From NCBI GenBank assembly GCA_037178975.1, contig JASJZH010000006.1, forward strand, positions 10,292,001 through 10,356,000: a stretch of 64,000 nucleotides of DNA, in the 5' to 3' direction. Of the stretch, positions 12,808 through 25,900 are shown piece after piece; within the stretch, counting starts at the first letter, position 1, and each line of letters starts with the position of its first letter. A program made the position numbers and the translations under genes. This stretch comes from Oscheius tipulae (taxonomy: Eukaryota; Nematoda; Chromadorea; Rhabditida; Rhabditidae). The notes beneath the pieces were generated by a model. That model searched no databases and was not told the DNA's origin. It saw nothing but the letters and a program-made list of their open reading frames with translations.

Positions 12808-14143
12808 ATGGAGCAGCGTCCTAGAGCACCCGTCATGCTGCCCCTGTTAGCTGTTCTTCTTCTTACTGCTCCAGTAAGGAGCTATGTTTTCACCTGTCTC
12901 GATGACTGTGAATGCGACACCGAGGATGAAGTCGTTCACTGCCACAATGGAGAGAGGACGGAGCTCGTTCTCCCCGCGGGTGAGTAAGTTCAACCATTCC
13001 TCTCGGTGCTGAGCCTCGAGACTTAATTGTTATGGTCCCTCCCGGACTGTCAACCAGTTTTACCCGTATAGTATAAGCAGTAGGCAAACTTCTCTCCCGT
13101 ACTGTCTCCACTACTCTTAAAAGCACCCCTCCAAACTCGACAAGCAGATCAATCGATTTTCTACTCTTTTGTGTACTCGATCTTGTTCCTGTGCTAGATT
13201 AAACCGTTGAGTCCACTCAGTATTCGATCTAACATTTGTAAGTTTTATACCAGCAAAAGCTCGAAAGGAGCTGAGAGATTCGAGCATGTCAGATGCTCCT
13301 TTACCTTTGAGTCACAGAAATCAGCGGATGTTTCAAAGAAGAGTCCGAGTTACCACTGTTCTTTTGGTTTCAATATGTTGTGTCTTGACAGCCGCTACTG
13401 AAAGTGCGATATAAGAGGGTTAAGATGTACCTAGAGAGCATGTGTTCAGCAAAACATCCTACGAAAATATGTGTCTTGTAAATATAAACAATTTTCAGGA
13501 CAGCGACTGCGTGGCTTCCCTGTCATTGGCATGACTTACAACAATATCCATACTCTTCCGAATGAAGCCACTCTCTTGAACAAGTTCCCTGATCTTAAGG
13601 TAATAGGCGAAGAAACTGCGATATTCATTGGTTCAGATCATCGACGTGGAGAGAAATCCCAACTTTGACTGCAGTACTCTCGATCAGTATGATCGTATCA
13701 AGATCATTTCCGATTGCAACAAGAACATTACCGAAATCGGCAAGGTTCCTCGAACTTTCCGCCCCAGCAGTGTTCGCAATGATCCAAAACTTTATTCGGT
13801 TTCTTTTCTAGGACTGCGACATGGCTTGCCAGGCTTCCAAGCACTACGACAAGCTCCACGAATACGTCTTGACCCTCTGGGAAATTGTCAAAGAAAAGTA
13901 TGAGAACTTTGACATGGATGTAGGGAATCAGAAAATATGCAGAGTTCAAAGTTTTAGACCACTTTGAAGCAGATCCAAAAATTCTTCACCGAGGTGGTTT
14001 CCAAGATTAACAAGATGGGAAGAGATATTCATGCCTCGTATAAGAGCAACTTCCATCCTAAAGATGTCAACGGCCATCCGGAATCTGAAGACCAGGTCGC
14101 CACCCCTGAGCCCGACCTTGTACAGATCAAGAAGGCTGATTGA
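12808..14143 (+). CDS. Small secreted leucine-rich-repeat-like protein
   Basis: Five exons (12808-12979, 13499-13599, 13637-13744, 13812-13919, 13958-14143) keep phase and give 224 residues. The N-terminus is a signal peptide (core LPLLAVLLLTAPVRS). A Cys-rich cap (TCLDDCECDTEDEVVHC) resembles an LRRNT; a single LRR-like turn (LLNKFPDLKIIDVERNPNFDC) runs into an LRRCT-like Cys. The rest is charged, with Cys-x3-Cys, an amphipathic helix and an acidic tail rich in Glu, Asp and Pro. I do not recognise the family beyond the LRR caps. Intron 1 (519 nt) carries the CCCGTA motif repeats; the last intron is 38 nt. AATAAA lies at about 14172. Confidence 0.75.
12990..13130 (+). repeat. CCCGTA-motif intronic repeat (LRR gene)
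   Basis: Copies include TTACCCGTATAGTATAAGCA (about 13058) and CTCTCCCGTACTGTCTCCAC (about 13092), inside intron 1. Confidence 0.6.
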
Positions 14144-15559
14144 AACTTTGTACTATAGACTGTTTAAAGGCAAATAAAGCGTACATTCTCTCTATCCTGG
14201 CCTTTGACTAATCTTCAACATAGGGATGATATAGCCGCGGCAGAATCATGCCCAAGTCGTGCGGATCGAGTGACGACTCTTAACAGTATTTGAACGGTTT
14301 TTAGCTCTGACTTTGAAAGTTTGTAGCTTTTTTTAAGACTGGAAACCCCTAAGAAAGTTCAAATATTCTCTAAAACTCTAGAATATGGGACTTTACCAAA
14401 GTTCGACTTCGGGAGGGATTGAAACCCTGGTCCTTCTCGTTGAAACCCCTTACGCGTCTCCACAATCGGCTACGCACGTACGGAGATACTTTTTCATGAA
14501 CGTTTTGATTGATTCCCTTTAAAAGTATTCAGAACAAAGAAACCCAGTATTATCGTACTCAGGAATCGTTGCAGGGCCCAGGCTCCAAGAATGATGCTTG
14601 AACACATAAAAACAATATTTCTAATCGAAATGCTTTTCCTACCCTAATGTATGCCTGTCAGTTAAAACGAAATACATGATAATGAGATGAAAAAAATGAA
14701 AATCCTTCACCCTTGAAAATCAAGGTCTAAGGAGATTTTTGAGATGATTCCTAAAAACTGGCAGCACAGTTTTGTACCTCTTTATAAGTAACTTTACTAG
14801 CCGATACCCGATTTCCCAAAGATTTCCCTCTCCGAGCTATGAAGTTTCCAAAAACGGAAATTTTTCAACTTTGAGCACTTGTGCTGCTCTAGCCCAACCG
14901 AAAGCTCAGGTAACCCAAATTAAAACACAATAGAGAAAGTATATTTTTCCACCCATGAAATCCCCTCTTTGGATACAGGCGTGCCTGGACCCGTCACATT
15001 TGGATGCGGGTTCCTCGAAAATTTACATTTTTAAAATTATTAAAATCTGGATAGCATTTGAAAGCCCTGATTGAGCTCTGATCTTCTCTATCACGTCCTT
15101 CCAAATAACGACTTCATGTAAAATAGCCTGAATATGTATTTAAGTTAGGTGCGAATGAGATTTTAAAGCGATCATATTGAGATATGATGAAAAGAAGATA
15201 GCGGTAGGGAAAGGATATGAGATACCCACGTATCCCCAATATCTTATGCCCATTGCTGATTTGTTCGAAAGGTGTTTCGCCGCAGGACCCATGGAAGGCG
15301 AGAAGATCAAGGTGTTTGAAAATGAACTATCCGTTTATTTCTAGGATCCTTCAACCGTGAAAACATGTGGATGATCAAAATTCATTTGTCACAGTACAAC
15401 AAATCTCGCTCGTATCACTGGTATGCAAGGAATGGAGGGCAACTCGTAAGAATTGAAATGCAATATGAAAAACCTGTCAAACTTGGAGATGATTAACAAT
15501 CTGAGATAGTCTTCTTCGTCCAGTGATACCCTTCTTATCAACTAGACGAATCTAAAAGT
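14144..15559. other. Intergenic, no supported gene
   Basis: This lies between two convergent genes. It contains the poly(A) signal of the LRR gene (about 14172), a tRNA-like relic (about 14405-14480) and, near 15335-15340, a minus-strand AATAAA that suits the calpain 3' end. A 48-codon open stretch on the plus strand behind a TTTCTAG acceptor (15345-15496) has no convincing upstream exon and overlaps the presumed calpain 3'UTR. Confidence 0.5.
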
Positions 15560-18500
15560 TCAGCTGAAGATGGCCGTGGTCGAATGAACGACAGTGATAG
15601 CCTGACTAGGGAACATAGGGAAATGTGGCACACCTTCTTCAAGCACAGAACGATGGGTAGTGGACATCTTAAGACAAAGGATATAAAGCACATTAAACGG
15701 ACACTTACATTTAATTGATGCTGAACTGAATATCCTTGAGTGTGCTCGAAATGAGTGAGGATTATGATAATCTGCCTGCTGAGAGGGGGGACGACATCAG
15801 CCACATCTAAAGCTCCACGGGATGAAAGCACATTGTTGGATCCGGAACATTGGGTCCTGAACATTTGATAAGCAAAAAGTAAAATTTTTTACCTGATATG
15901 AGCCCATCGATCCTCTAGAAGATTGTCGACCATTATAAGGAGACCAGAGAACTTGTTGGACAAGTAACGAGGGACAATTCCTGGCATGACCTGGTGTGTA
16001 GAACCGTCTTTGAGGACAGTTTGTACAAGAGAATCGGCGTACATTCCAGGATTTGCTTCAACTTGGTCAGTGTAGATGGGTCGAGAGCTGAAAAACTTGT
16101 GAGGGTTGACAAGAATTCTGCTAAATCCTGGTTGAGAAAATACGAGCGAGAACTTCGATAGGTACCGGCCTAGAGCGTATGGGCGAGATTTTACAAGCGT
16201 TTGAAACTATCTATCTGTGTAAGAACAGTCAAACTCTTTCCTTCTTGCAAATCGATGCTTTAGCGGAGTGGTCTACTGGCAAAGCAGTACGGGTAGATGT
16301 TCGTGGCAAAAAGCTCACTCTTGATGCCCCGTTGGGGCTAATGATAGATAGATGCTGTTTCAGTCGAGCTACTCTGACAGGAGCAACGTTCTCCTAGAGA
16401 CGCATCTCCCAAACTGACTCAGTTTGACTTGACTTGCAAAGAGTAATTGCTCTCACAAAGTAACCAACAAATTGATAATTAGATAATTAGGACTACAGAT
16501 AGGCAGATACACACACAGACTTTTGGGCGTTTTGAACTAGATTTCCCGAACAAATTAGTTCCTCAAAACAAAACTTGATTCTTCATAGCAAGTCGCGGAA
16601 AGTTTCGAAGATAGGTATAACTGTCAACCCGTACTGAACTATCAACTTTGGTTGATTGATGTGTCAAATGTGTCGGACGGGTGAGTCAAAGAGCTCAAAA
16701 TATCTAACTCTTACCTGTGAACAACGATGCACCCATTCACTTTCTTGGCTCCGAGAGTACTGAAACTGTGGCAAAGCACTATGTACTCGCCGCTGCTCAG
16801 GAAGATGTCACCTATCAGAATCAGAATATAGCTGACCAAAAGAAGCTGTACCTGTTGTAACAGAACCGTCAACTTTCCTTGGCGATCGGATCATAAGCTC
16901 TCCGACAGTCTCGTTTGGGTTCATCCGATGCACACATATCATCAGGTCGATCTGAAAGAGTGCCTTGAAAAGTAGCAAAAAGGGAACAAACCAGATCGTG
17001 CTGAACCCTCGATCCGCTTTGAAACAGCGTGAAGCAGAGCTCGGTGGGATCTTCCACAAAGAACCGAACAGTTCTGTCCCATTCGTCGTGAACCCTTCCA
17101 AGTTTGATGGGTAGACGAAGCTCCGACCATCCACAATGTGTCCGAATTCGAGCAATGTCCACAGCATCAAAATGCTCGACAAAATCTTCAAAAGTCATCC
17201 AAAAGGCTCCAGTTTGAAATCCTTGATCCCCACTGAACAACTTCCTTCTCAGTTCATCGTCCCAATGTGGCCAGCTATCAGAGAAGGCTCCATTCCAAAC
17301 GAAGGTACCCCAAGGGTTGCGAATTCTCAGCAGTCTAGAAAGTGTCAAAATATGTGGAAGTTGCATTTCCTACTTGTGAATTCCTTCCTGTCGGACATCC
17401 AGAATGGAGTACGCATGTCTGACCAGCAGTCCCTTAGCCTTGTAGAGATTCGCATCCACATCGCGAGTACCAGAGCCACAGCTGCAGCCCATAACGAAGC
17501 TGGCTTCCCTAGAAGAACGATTTTACAAAGAGAAACAAAAAAAACTACCTCGAACTTAGAAGCTGGGCCCAAAGCATGTGTCTCTCCGTCTCATTGTCCA
17601 GCTTCTCGATCGAAAATTGCTCACAAGGAGCTCCAGTCAACATAGCCAGTCCTTCAATGGTACGACCACCGACCAGCTTCGAGTAACTTCCGAGTTGCTT
17701 GGCAAGAGCCTTTTCGATCAGAGGCACCCATAGCTAAACGTGATGCTTAAAAAGAAACGTCAAAGAGCATACCTGGTTCTTGCGTCCAACGGCGAAAGCC
17801 ATGGCCCCATTGTGAGGACGGCAAGGAAAAAAATCATCGACTACTGAAATCTTCCATTCGCCATCGATGCATATTCTGAAAATGAACATTAACGGGGAGT
17901 TCGGGTTTCATATCCTATCACTATTTGCCTGCGAAGATCTTTTTTACTCAGTCAGCTTGTCCAAACTGTCATCACAATCTTCCTGTCCCGTTCCAATCAC
18001 CCTGTGGTCTTTACCGTTTCTTAGTCACTCCATTGTTTTTTTCTGGTATTCGGTTAACCTGTCCGACCTGTTAACTTCTGGTTTCGTCTATCCGTCCTGT
18101 CGTAACCATGATTTTTCTATTTTCTGTAGCATTAGCATTCTGTCGAATTTCCCGAACTGTTCATTTTGTTAAAATAGAACATTCAACCACGGAACAAAAA
18201 AAACTTTTTCTCACCTCAATTGATAGGCCCCAATCGGAGAGTATTCTCTGGTGAGAAAAATCTGCGTGAGGATATCGGGACGTTCTGCTATCAAGGCCAT
18301 GGCTGATAAGAGCCAACAGTCACCGAGGACACCTGAATACTTTCTGAAGAAATAATCTACTTTTCCCACCTTGCTCAATGTCGGAGGGCTGTGGGTCGCG
18401 AAAAACCGCCCAGTTGTATATTCTACCGTCTCTGGTGAAGATATCCTGTGGCCGGAGCCATAAAAATGTCGGGGGCAACTCTCCAACCACGGCGCCCTGC

Positions 18501-19992
18501 CCATTTCGTTTGAGTTCGCCGATTGAGGCAGGCGTATGTGGGAACCGATCATCGATGAAGCTGATTTTTGTTTGTCTAAACAGAAATTCAAAAAGAAGGA
18601 GAGAAATGTACCTGTACATGGTTGTGATGTGATCATACTCTTCCATTGCTCGGATAGAATCTTGTTGCTCGACTTCTTCCATGATCTGCGAGTAGAATCC
18701 TGTTGCGAGAGGGCTTGTAGCAGTGCCTGTTATCTTGTTTCGCTTCCTTTTTGAACCTGCAAATCCGTGATAACACCATCTGTTGGTCAACTTTTCTGCG
18801 TGCACTTCTTTTCATCGACTCTAAAACGTCCAGTGATTGCAAAATTTCTCACATCCATACTGTTTAAACAGTCGGGTAATTTTTCCCCAATACACAATCG
18901 CTAGCAAAACAGCAACTTGCTTGTACACACTCTGAAGCTGGAGAGCTACGTACCCGTACCGACTCAGCAGTTGGGGAACTGATAGTCTGATGGAATTCAC
19001 ACCCCGTAAAAAGTCTGTACAACTTTTATTATAACGGTTTCAAAAGACAGATAGGTTCTCTCCCGTACCAACTCAACAGTTGGACATTTTTCGTCTCAAA
19101 TGCCTGGTCGATCAGAAGTTTTTAGCCCATACACATTCTAGATCAGTACAACTTACAGAATCACGATCTTCAGAGACCAATCGGACTTTTTTCATATCTT
19201 ATACCTCGAAAGTCAGATTCCCACGAGTACACGCTCAGAAATAGTACAAGTTCCTCAGATACCATCTCGTTTGTACCGAGTCGGTAGATAGGCAACGTCT
19301 AACTCGCATTCGGTAGCCGGACAACATCAACCGTGTATCGATACGAAAAATTATTTTTTGATGCAATTCTTGTAAAAAAAATATATCAAAATTCTACTCA
19401 CCGATTTCTCTCATGATCCCACAGCCTCCGCACTGCTTATCCGGCAGTTTATTCACGCTATAGCATCGTTTGCACATCCAGTTCATCGTGTAATCAAGGC
19501 CTGGAATGATTTTTTGACTGGAGAACAAAGGAAAGATCTGCCTTCTGGACTTGGAGGGTAATTTGGAGCTGGAGGCCTTGGAGGAGCTGGTCTGGGCGGT
19601 GGAGCTGGAGGCCTTACCACTGCTGAAACGTGACACGTTGAATATGGTGACAAATGTGCGAGGTTTCGAAAGAACATCCTTGACGGAAGTCCGCCCATGG
19701 AAACCGTGTACACAGAATGACAAAGAGAGCCTACCTGCCTGGTTGTATTGTGGAGAATTTGAGCTCGAAGGAAGGGAGAAAATCTCGCAGACCGCGTTCG
19801 CCATGTCCTTAACTGAAAATTACATCAATAAAAAGCTAAAAATGAAAACTTACTCGGTTTGGCGATGATTTTTGGCATAAAATTCCTCCTTTCCTTCTCG
19901 AAAAGTTCCGGATTTCTGGATCCACAAGCATTGCAATTCGGTGTCTTTGTGTCATTGGCGAGAGTACAATGAGCACAGGACCATGTGCCCAT
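15560..19992 (-). CDS. SOL/CAPN15-type calpain cysteine protease
   Basis: About 15 exons give roughly 760 residues. The N-terminus has two RanBP2-type zinc fingers ([21 protein letters not shown] from 19984, [21 protein letters not shown] near 19460). The calpain protease core follows: catalytic Cys in [18 protein letters not shown] (exon at about 18320), His in [10 protein letters not shown] (about 17425) and Asn in RIRNPWGTF (about 17320), so the triad is complete. The C-terminus ([20 protein letters not shown], about 15800) is the SOL-homology domain. Fingers, core and SOL domain in this order define the small-optic-lobes calpain class, a calcium-regulated cytosolic protease. Stop TGA is at 15562-15560, start ATG at 19992-19990. 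The linker exon near 19510-19625 is ambiguous (see findings). Introns at 17881-18210 and 18757-19400 carry repeat arrays. Confidence 0.92.
18880..19330 (+). repeat. CCCGTA-motif intronic repeat array (antisense in calpain gene)
   Basis: ACCCGTACCGACTCAGCAGT (about 18960) and TCCCGTACCAACTCAACAGT (about 19062), each with a TTGG end, plus weaker copies, lie in the intron 18757-19400. The motif is on the plus strand although the gene is on the minus strand. Confidence 0.6.
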
Positions 19993-20776
19993 GCTATAAA
20001 TCGATTTTTATACACACGCGGGAGTCAAATTAGGGAGAGAGAAACGAGAAAATCGTCTCTGAGCATCTGGTTGGAAATATGTATAGGCCAAATGTTTGTT
20101 CAAGACTGACTCAGTCGAGAAGCAGGTCAATATGAGGACACCCTCGTCTAGTGGAGCTACCTTTTCAAATTAATGTCGCAGGTCCTCAGATTGCGGTTAA
20201 ATCTGATTTTCTGACACTGAGACGAAAGAGATAAGGAAAGTGTGTGATTTCTTGTTTTGCATTGGTGATTCATCCCCTCTCCCCCTTCTCCCCTCCTCTG
20301 GAACGGGAAAAGACAGGTATCATAATATCGGGTGACTCATCGAAATTTACCAGAATCTGGTATTAGTGTGATCATACACATGTAGGAACTAAAATGGATT
20401 TTATGGACTTAAAAAAACGAATTTACACTAAAAAAAAGTTGAAAAGAGGAATGGAAATATTAAATATCAAACTATTCCAGATGGTAGGGTTATCGCAAAA
20501 TGAAAATCAATTGAGGGATGACTATCGTGTTAGGACAAGGCGGAATCTTACGGATTCGACACCAAAGGAAGAGGTGAGTCGCGTGTGCAAAGTGAATTTG
20601 TTTACGATAACCTTATCAGAGCGGTGTCCACTTCTATTGACGATTGATAAAAGAACCAAAGCTTTTCCACTTCCGTTTCGAATTAAGAAGGTTGCGAGTC
20701 AACACTGACTGATGAAACTCGTAGCGTTACTGAAAGTCTGCCTGTCTGAAGCCGTCTATACCCAGCGAAAAATAAG
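19993..20776. other. Upstream region of the calpain gene, no gene seen
   Basis: The stretch has pyrimidine tracts and a T/C-rich run near 20270-20300. Open frames here are short and unsupported. It presumably holds the calpain promoter. Confidence 0.4.
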
Positions 20777-20778
20777 TA

Positions 20779-20803
20779 CAGGGTGACGCATAATTACGGA
20801 TAC
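20779..20803 (+). repeat. Left terminal inverted repeat of the maT-like element
   Basis: It begins CAGGGTGACGCATAATTACG after a TA. It pairs with 22038-22062 with a single mismatch (GGATAC against GAATAC). Confidence 0.9.
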
Positions 20804-20897
20804 AGGAAAAAGAGGTCGTGGCAAACGACTCGGATCATTATTTGACTCTGGACAACAACAAGTATATTCATTGAACAGCTAGAAATAATATTCAGCA

Positions 20898-21911
20898 TCA
20901 AATTTCAATATATCCTCCATCCGCATCCATACAAGCCTTGAGGCGCTTCGGGAAGGCATCAACTGTGGCGCGCAGGTACTGTCCGTCGAGCTCATCCCAA
21001 GCTTTTTGGAGGGCGTCTTTCAGCGATTGAAGTGTTGAATGGGGCTTTGAGCAGGCTTTGGCTTCCAAGACCGACCAGACGCTGTAGTCAAGTGGATTGA
21101 GATCAGGAGAATTGGAGGGCCACTCTTGAGCTGAGATGAATCCTGGGAAGTTCTGGCGACAGAAGTCTTGAACAATACGAGCTTTGTGAGCGGGGGCCGA
21201 GTCCTGTTGATATGTCCACGGCTTGTTTTGAAAGTGTGTTTGAGCCCACGGCAAAACTTCGGTACGAAGAAGGTCAAGATAGTTGGCACTGTTCACTTTT
21301 ACACCTTGTGGCACGAAGATCAGTGGCGTTTTTCCGTTGCTTGTGATTCCTGCGAAAACCATGACGGATTGAGGATGAGATTTACGGCTAATGACGGTAT
21401 GAGGTCTTGATTTTGCGTAGATTCGATCGTTTTGCTTGTTGAGAACTTGCTCTACCGTGAAAACCTTCTCGTCCGTGAAAAGAATCGAAAGATGAGCATC
21501 TTGACGGCATCTGCGCAACAATTCCTTGCATCTGTCTTTCCGCTGCTGTTTCATGGCATCCGTAAGGATGTGGGCTTTATTTTTCTTGTAAACTTTGAGT
21601 TTAAGCTTGTCCTTGACAATTCTTTGCATTGACCTCAGCGAAATTCCCATGTTTCGAGAAAGACCTCGGATGGAGCGCGCCGGGTTGTGACGAAGCCGGC
21701 CACGAACTAACTTGACATTTGCTGGGGTGACGATAGAATGACGCCTTCCTCGTCCAGAACGATCAGAAGTGGTACCCAGCTCCTTGAACCTTCGGATGGT
21801 GGTATATACAAGGTTTCTTGGGCAATTCAGACGTTTCTGGATCTCCCGCGCCGAACGACCTTCCTTGTGGAGCTTGACAATTGATTCGCGATGGACAGAG
21901 GGCTTTGTCAT
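20898..21911 (-). CDS. DD37D mariner/maT transposase
   Basis: The frame gives 337 residues from the ATG at 21911 (the frame stays open upstream to 22058). The N-terminus carries a paired-type helix-turn-helix (IVKLHKEGRSAREIQKRL) and an SGRGRR AT-hook-like motif. The catalytic domain has Asp in FTDEKVF, Asp in WTYQQDSAPAHKA and Asp in SPDLNPLDYSVW. I count 37 residues between the second and third Asp, the DD37D spacing of maT-type elements rather than DD34E (Tc1) or DD34D (mariner). No stop or frameshift is visible, so the enzyme may be functional. Confidence 0.92.
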   Translation of the reverse strand: MTKPSVHRESIVKLHKEGRSAREIQKRLNCPRNLVYTTIRRFKELGTTSDRSGRGRRHSIVTPANVKLVRGRLRHNPARSIRGLSRNMGISLRSMQRIVKDKLKLKVYKKNKAHILTDAMKQQRKDRCKELLRRCRQDAHLSILFTDEKVFTVEQVLNKQNDRIYAKSRPHTVISRKSHPQSVMVFAGITSNGKTPLIFVPQGVKVNSANYLDLLRTEVLPWAQTHFQNKPWTYQQDSAPAHKARIVQDFCRQNFPGFISAQEWPSNSPDLNPLDYSVWSVLEAKACSKPHSTLQSLKDALQKAWDELDGQYLRATVDAFPKRLKACMDADGGYIEI

Positions 21912-22037
21912 TCTCAAAATTGCACATGTGATGACATAAGGCGGAAGAATATCATTCAAATAAATAAAGAAACTTCTAAAAACCACAAATGGAGAAGACT
22001 CTATCTCATAAAACGTAAAAACGCGCCCGCGCATCGT

Positions 22038-22062
22038 GTATTCGTAATTATGCGTCACCCTG
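22038..22062 (-). repeat. Right terminal inverted repeat of the maT-like element
   Basis: It is the inverted copy of the left end, followed by TA. The transposase reads inward from this side. Confidence 0.9.
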
Positions 22063-22945
22063 TATATTACTAGGAGCCGCTATTCGAATCGCAACGACTC
22101 GTGTTCAATGCTTGCGAGTGACAAACGTTTTTTACAAGCTACTGTAAGAAAAAAAGGGCAAGGAAAATTTTAAGAAGTTGACAGATTTACCAGAATCTCA
22201 ACCTCAAATGTCCTATAGCCATCCTTGTCGTTTTTGTGTTTCTACCATTATCTTCTGATAGGTGAGCATATAATAACTATGGACAGACAGACAGACTTCA
22301 TCCCACGTTTGGAACTCTTATGCTTCACATGCTGAATAAAAGCAAAACTTGTAGTCGTTGTCGCACTACCAATAAAAACACGACTGCAGATTTTGTTGTC
22401 AATTCATCCTTTCAACGACTCCCAAACGGTGATAGGTATGTTATGAATTCCATCTGTCAAGACCTGCTTCCTTTCAAAAGAACATGTGTAAGCCGCCCTA
22501 AACACACCGGGAGGTTGTTCACCAATTTCGTTCATGTGACTCGGGGATGACGTCTTGTTCGTCAACGACTGTTCTCGAAGGAGCTTTCCCGCTGCGCGAC
22601 AATAACATGGAAAAAGCCGAATGGAAAAACAGAAGGCGAAAGCAGACGATTGCGCAACAACGGGATATGGTCTCTATTTCGGTGAATGGAATGGATACGT
22701 CTGCGGCATACCCTTGAACGATTTTCAGTTTCGAAACAATCTGAATACACACTTTGCCAGTTTAGCCCCCAAAAGAGTCGTTTTCTCCCGCCTCGGAGAG
22801 AGAGTAGACGATTTCCCTTGTATAGTTGTCGTAATTTTCTCTGTTTGCCGCAATTCGCGCGACCCGTTTCAAGTTCACAGGGGCGGGTTTGCCGAAGGTG
22901 ATTGCGGGACAGCTCCTCTCACTCGGTAGAAGACAACGAGACAAA

Positions 22946-25900
22946 ATGCCACCATCTGCAGAAATCGCCGGGACACTTCATGATGACGAGAGAGTCAAAG
23001 TTTGCGAGGTAAGATCTATCTTTATCATCGAAAACAAATCTTTCAGCTTCGAAATTCATGTAAAGATGTTCTAACGCCTTGGTACGATACCGATTTTAAC
23101 CTTCTTCGTTGGCTTCAATCCTGTGATTTCAATGTTTCCAAGTCTGCCCATTTGATGCGGTAAGCTACTTTTACTCTTGTAGTTTTTCCCCTACGGTTTT
23201 TGACTGATTGACAGTAGGACAGCCAACTCCTGTTACCCAGACAGTAGGACAGATGAACGTCGAATGAGAGAGAGACACTGACAGATTGGCATAGAGAAAG
23301 TGACAGGGCCTGAGAGTAAACGAAGGTCATTAATTGGCCAAACATGACTGTATTATGGACAAAATTACAAAGCTTGGAATCAAGTAAGAATTCAGAAAAC
23401 ATCTAAAATGGAGAAGAGAGAGAAACCTGGACACTGATTGCTCTGGACTTCAGCGTAGCGCGGTAAGACTATGTCTCTGCCACTAAAACAACAATTTCAG
23501 GTCACTGAAAAATACGCACCACTGTCCATTATTGGCCCCAATCGACACAATGGCGACAGAATTATTTTGATCGACAGAGCAGGTTTGAAAAACATACTTC
23601 GGATAAAGTACTATGTCATAGGAAGAATCGATGTTGGTGGAGTGATGAAGTCAGTTCAGCCTACGGAATACATTCATCAACAGTTTTTGAACTTTGAGAA
23701 GATCACAAGGCTGTTCATGGATTTGGAAGCAAAAACTGGAAGACAAGCCAATTCCTACTACATTTTTGACATGGAAGGTCTCAGCTTCGACCCTTCGCTT
23801 CTACCAGTAGTAGCCGGTTAAAGACCTTTCAATTACATAACCTCGACGATTTTAGGTCCATTTCGAATTACGTGGCAGTTGACCGGAACACATTATCGCG
23901 AATACATCGACAAGTTTATCGTTGTCAATGCACCGGCCTACATCAACATTTTGTGGTCTGCCCTGAGCCCATTTATACCGGAACAGTCGAAAAATAAGAT
24001 CATTTTCACTGGGAAAGATTGGAAAGAACAACTTCTAGAACTCTGTGATCCATCCTGTCTCCCAGTCAGTTACGGAGGAACTATTGCCGATGAAGTCTGT
24101 CTAAAGTTGGTTAAATTCTAAGAGGGTGCTCATAAAATTACAGGGAAGTCCTACCAGTACCGAAAGATCTTTACTGGAAGCCCAGAGAAGACTTTCCGCA
24201 GCCTAACGAGCTCCACAAAGTTTCTATATCAGCAGGTTTGACTTTTTTAATGAATTTGTAACACAAGGTTCAGGAAAGACGAGAGTCTTGAGCTACTTTG
24301 TCGACAAGCGGCAGAAACTGAAAATCTACTCGATGAACGACTCTGACATCACATTTTCGCTCATGTACTCTAAAGACAAGGTGAGACGGGACTTTTACGC
24401 ATCGCCTAGAATCTAAAATAATCGCTTCATATAAGAAGCATATCAAATGAGTAAATGTAAGGTTCATCTTTTATAGACGGGGGCACAAATTTTGGTTCGC
24501 GGGAGAGGGAAAGCGAAGAGAAATGATGATTTGAACACGGCTAATACAAAAGCCTTCTGAATGTGATTTGGGCAGCTTTATAAGTAGAACAACAAGTTCT
24601 ACCAACTCGAGATTCGAAACGGACCAGTTTCAGTTCTCTAGAGTGAGAAGTAACCGACTGAGCCATGAGGGCAAGGTTTCCCAATGACTGGATATATGCA
24701 CAAGTATAGAGTCAAATAGCGGTATACCGTCGCTTTACTTCACTCATTAAAAGTATAAAAAACTGCTGGAGTCCAGTGTCAGAGGCAGAGGAATGAAAGT
24801 CATTAACCAACTCAGGGCAGCGTTCAACCCGGTCTCACTACCATTTTTAGCCAAAAGAAATGCAATGACACTTCGCCTAAACACCCTGCTCAAGGAAGAG
24901 AAAGTCGACTTACCCTGAACGTGAAAGAGTTTAGATGCTTGGAATTGGCTCTAACCAGGGATAGTTTGGGATGTATTTTGAATTGAACAGTTCGGCCATT
25001 GGAAGGACGGAAAATGAATAGATCACCTAGACTAGTGTAACCTTTACCACTAATAACCTTTCTGACATAAAGGACATCTGCAACCATTCTTCTAACAAAA
25101 AGAGAATGAAGTTTTAAGAAGTTGATACGGTACTCATAACTGGGCAAGTCTACGTAGTTCAATCCTGGTTTATTTCTTAACCACAAGATTCTCGAGAAAT
25201 CTCTTTGTATTTTCTCTATACTTTCCGAGTCCTTCTTTAAGCTTGGATTCCAGTGGATAGACCCAAATTCTAAATGAGAACGTACATAAGTAGTGAACAT
25301 TTTAGTCATAAGCTTAGGATCAACTGAGAGGAAGAGTCTAAAAAGTCTATATATAGCGATATTAGCCGTTTTGATCATGTGTTGATACTGGGGTCTGAAT
25401 GAGAGTGTATTATCGTACCTTATACCCAAATCTCTGGCTAAGTTACGCGTATCAATCAGGTAACCATTAACATGGTAAAACATGTTAGGATTTTTAGCCC
25501 CTAGATGCATGCAGAACGTCTTATTTTCAGCAATAGTTAATTTTAGCTCACTAAAGAATAAGATGATCCTATTGTTGACCAAAACCAGTCTACTAAAACA
25601 GTCATTAACTTTAACGCAAAACGATCTATCAGCCAAAAATGACATGACCCACCCATATAAATTGCCTCTTATGCCGTACTTTTTAAGCAAGAGAAGCAGT
25701 ATATTATGCTTAGTAGAAGTAGGGGTCGGCTGTTTACCATTTGGACGTTGGGACCCACCTGCAGTACCTGATGTTTTCTTCCTGTGAGTGATGTAGGCAT
25801 ACGAGTCCGGTTTGGGCTTATTCCAATTCACCTTCGCCTCATTAAGCTCCTCATCCGATAGATTATGTTCTTCTTTGGTATGCTTGCAGATAACTTTTGC

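Larger units (their letters stand above)
20779..22062 (-). mobile_element. Tc1/mariner-superfamily DNA transposon, DD37D (maT-like), apparently complete
   Basis: Terminal inverted repeats start CAGGGTGACGCATAATTACG at 20779 and end with the complement at 22062; over about 25 bp only one base differs. TA dinucleotides flank both ends (20777-20778 and 22063-22064), the usual target duplication. The element is 1284 bp and contains one uninterrupted transposase gene. It sits between the calpain and SEC14-like genes, in neither. Confidence 0.93.

Noticed and set aside
15345-15496. Plus-strand exon-like stretch (NRENMWMIKIHLSQYNKSRS) after a TTTCTAG acceptor
   Set aside because: No upstream exon joins in phase with a start codon, and it overlaps the presumed calpain 3'UTR.
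21168-21632. Plus-strand open frames inside the transposon
   Set aside because: They are antisense shadows of the intact transposase.
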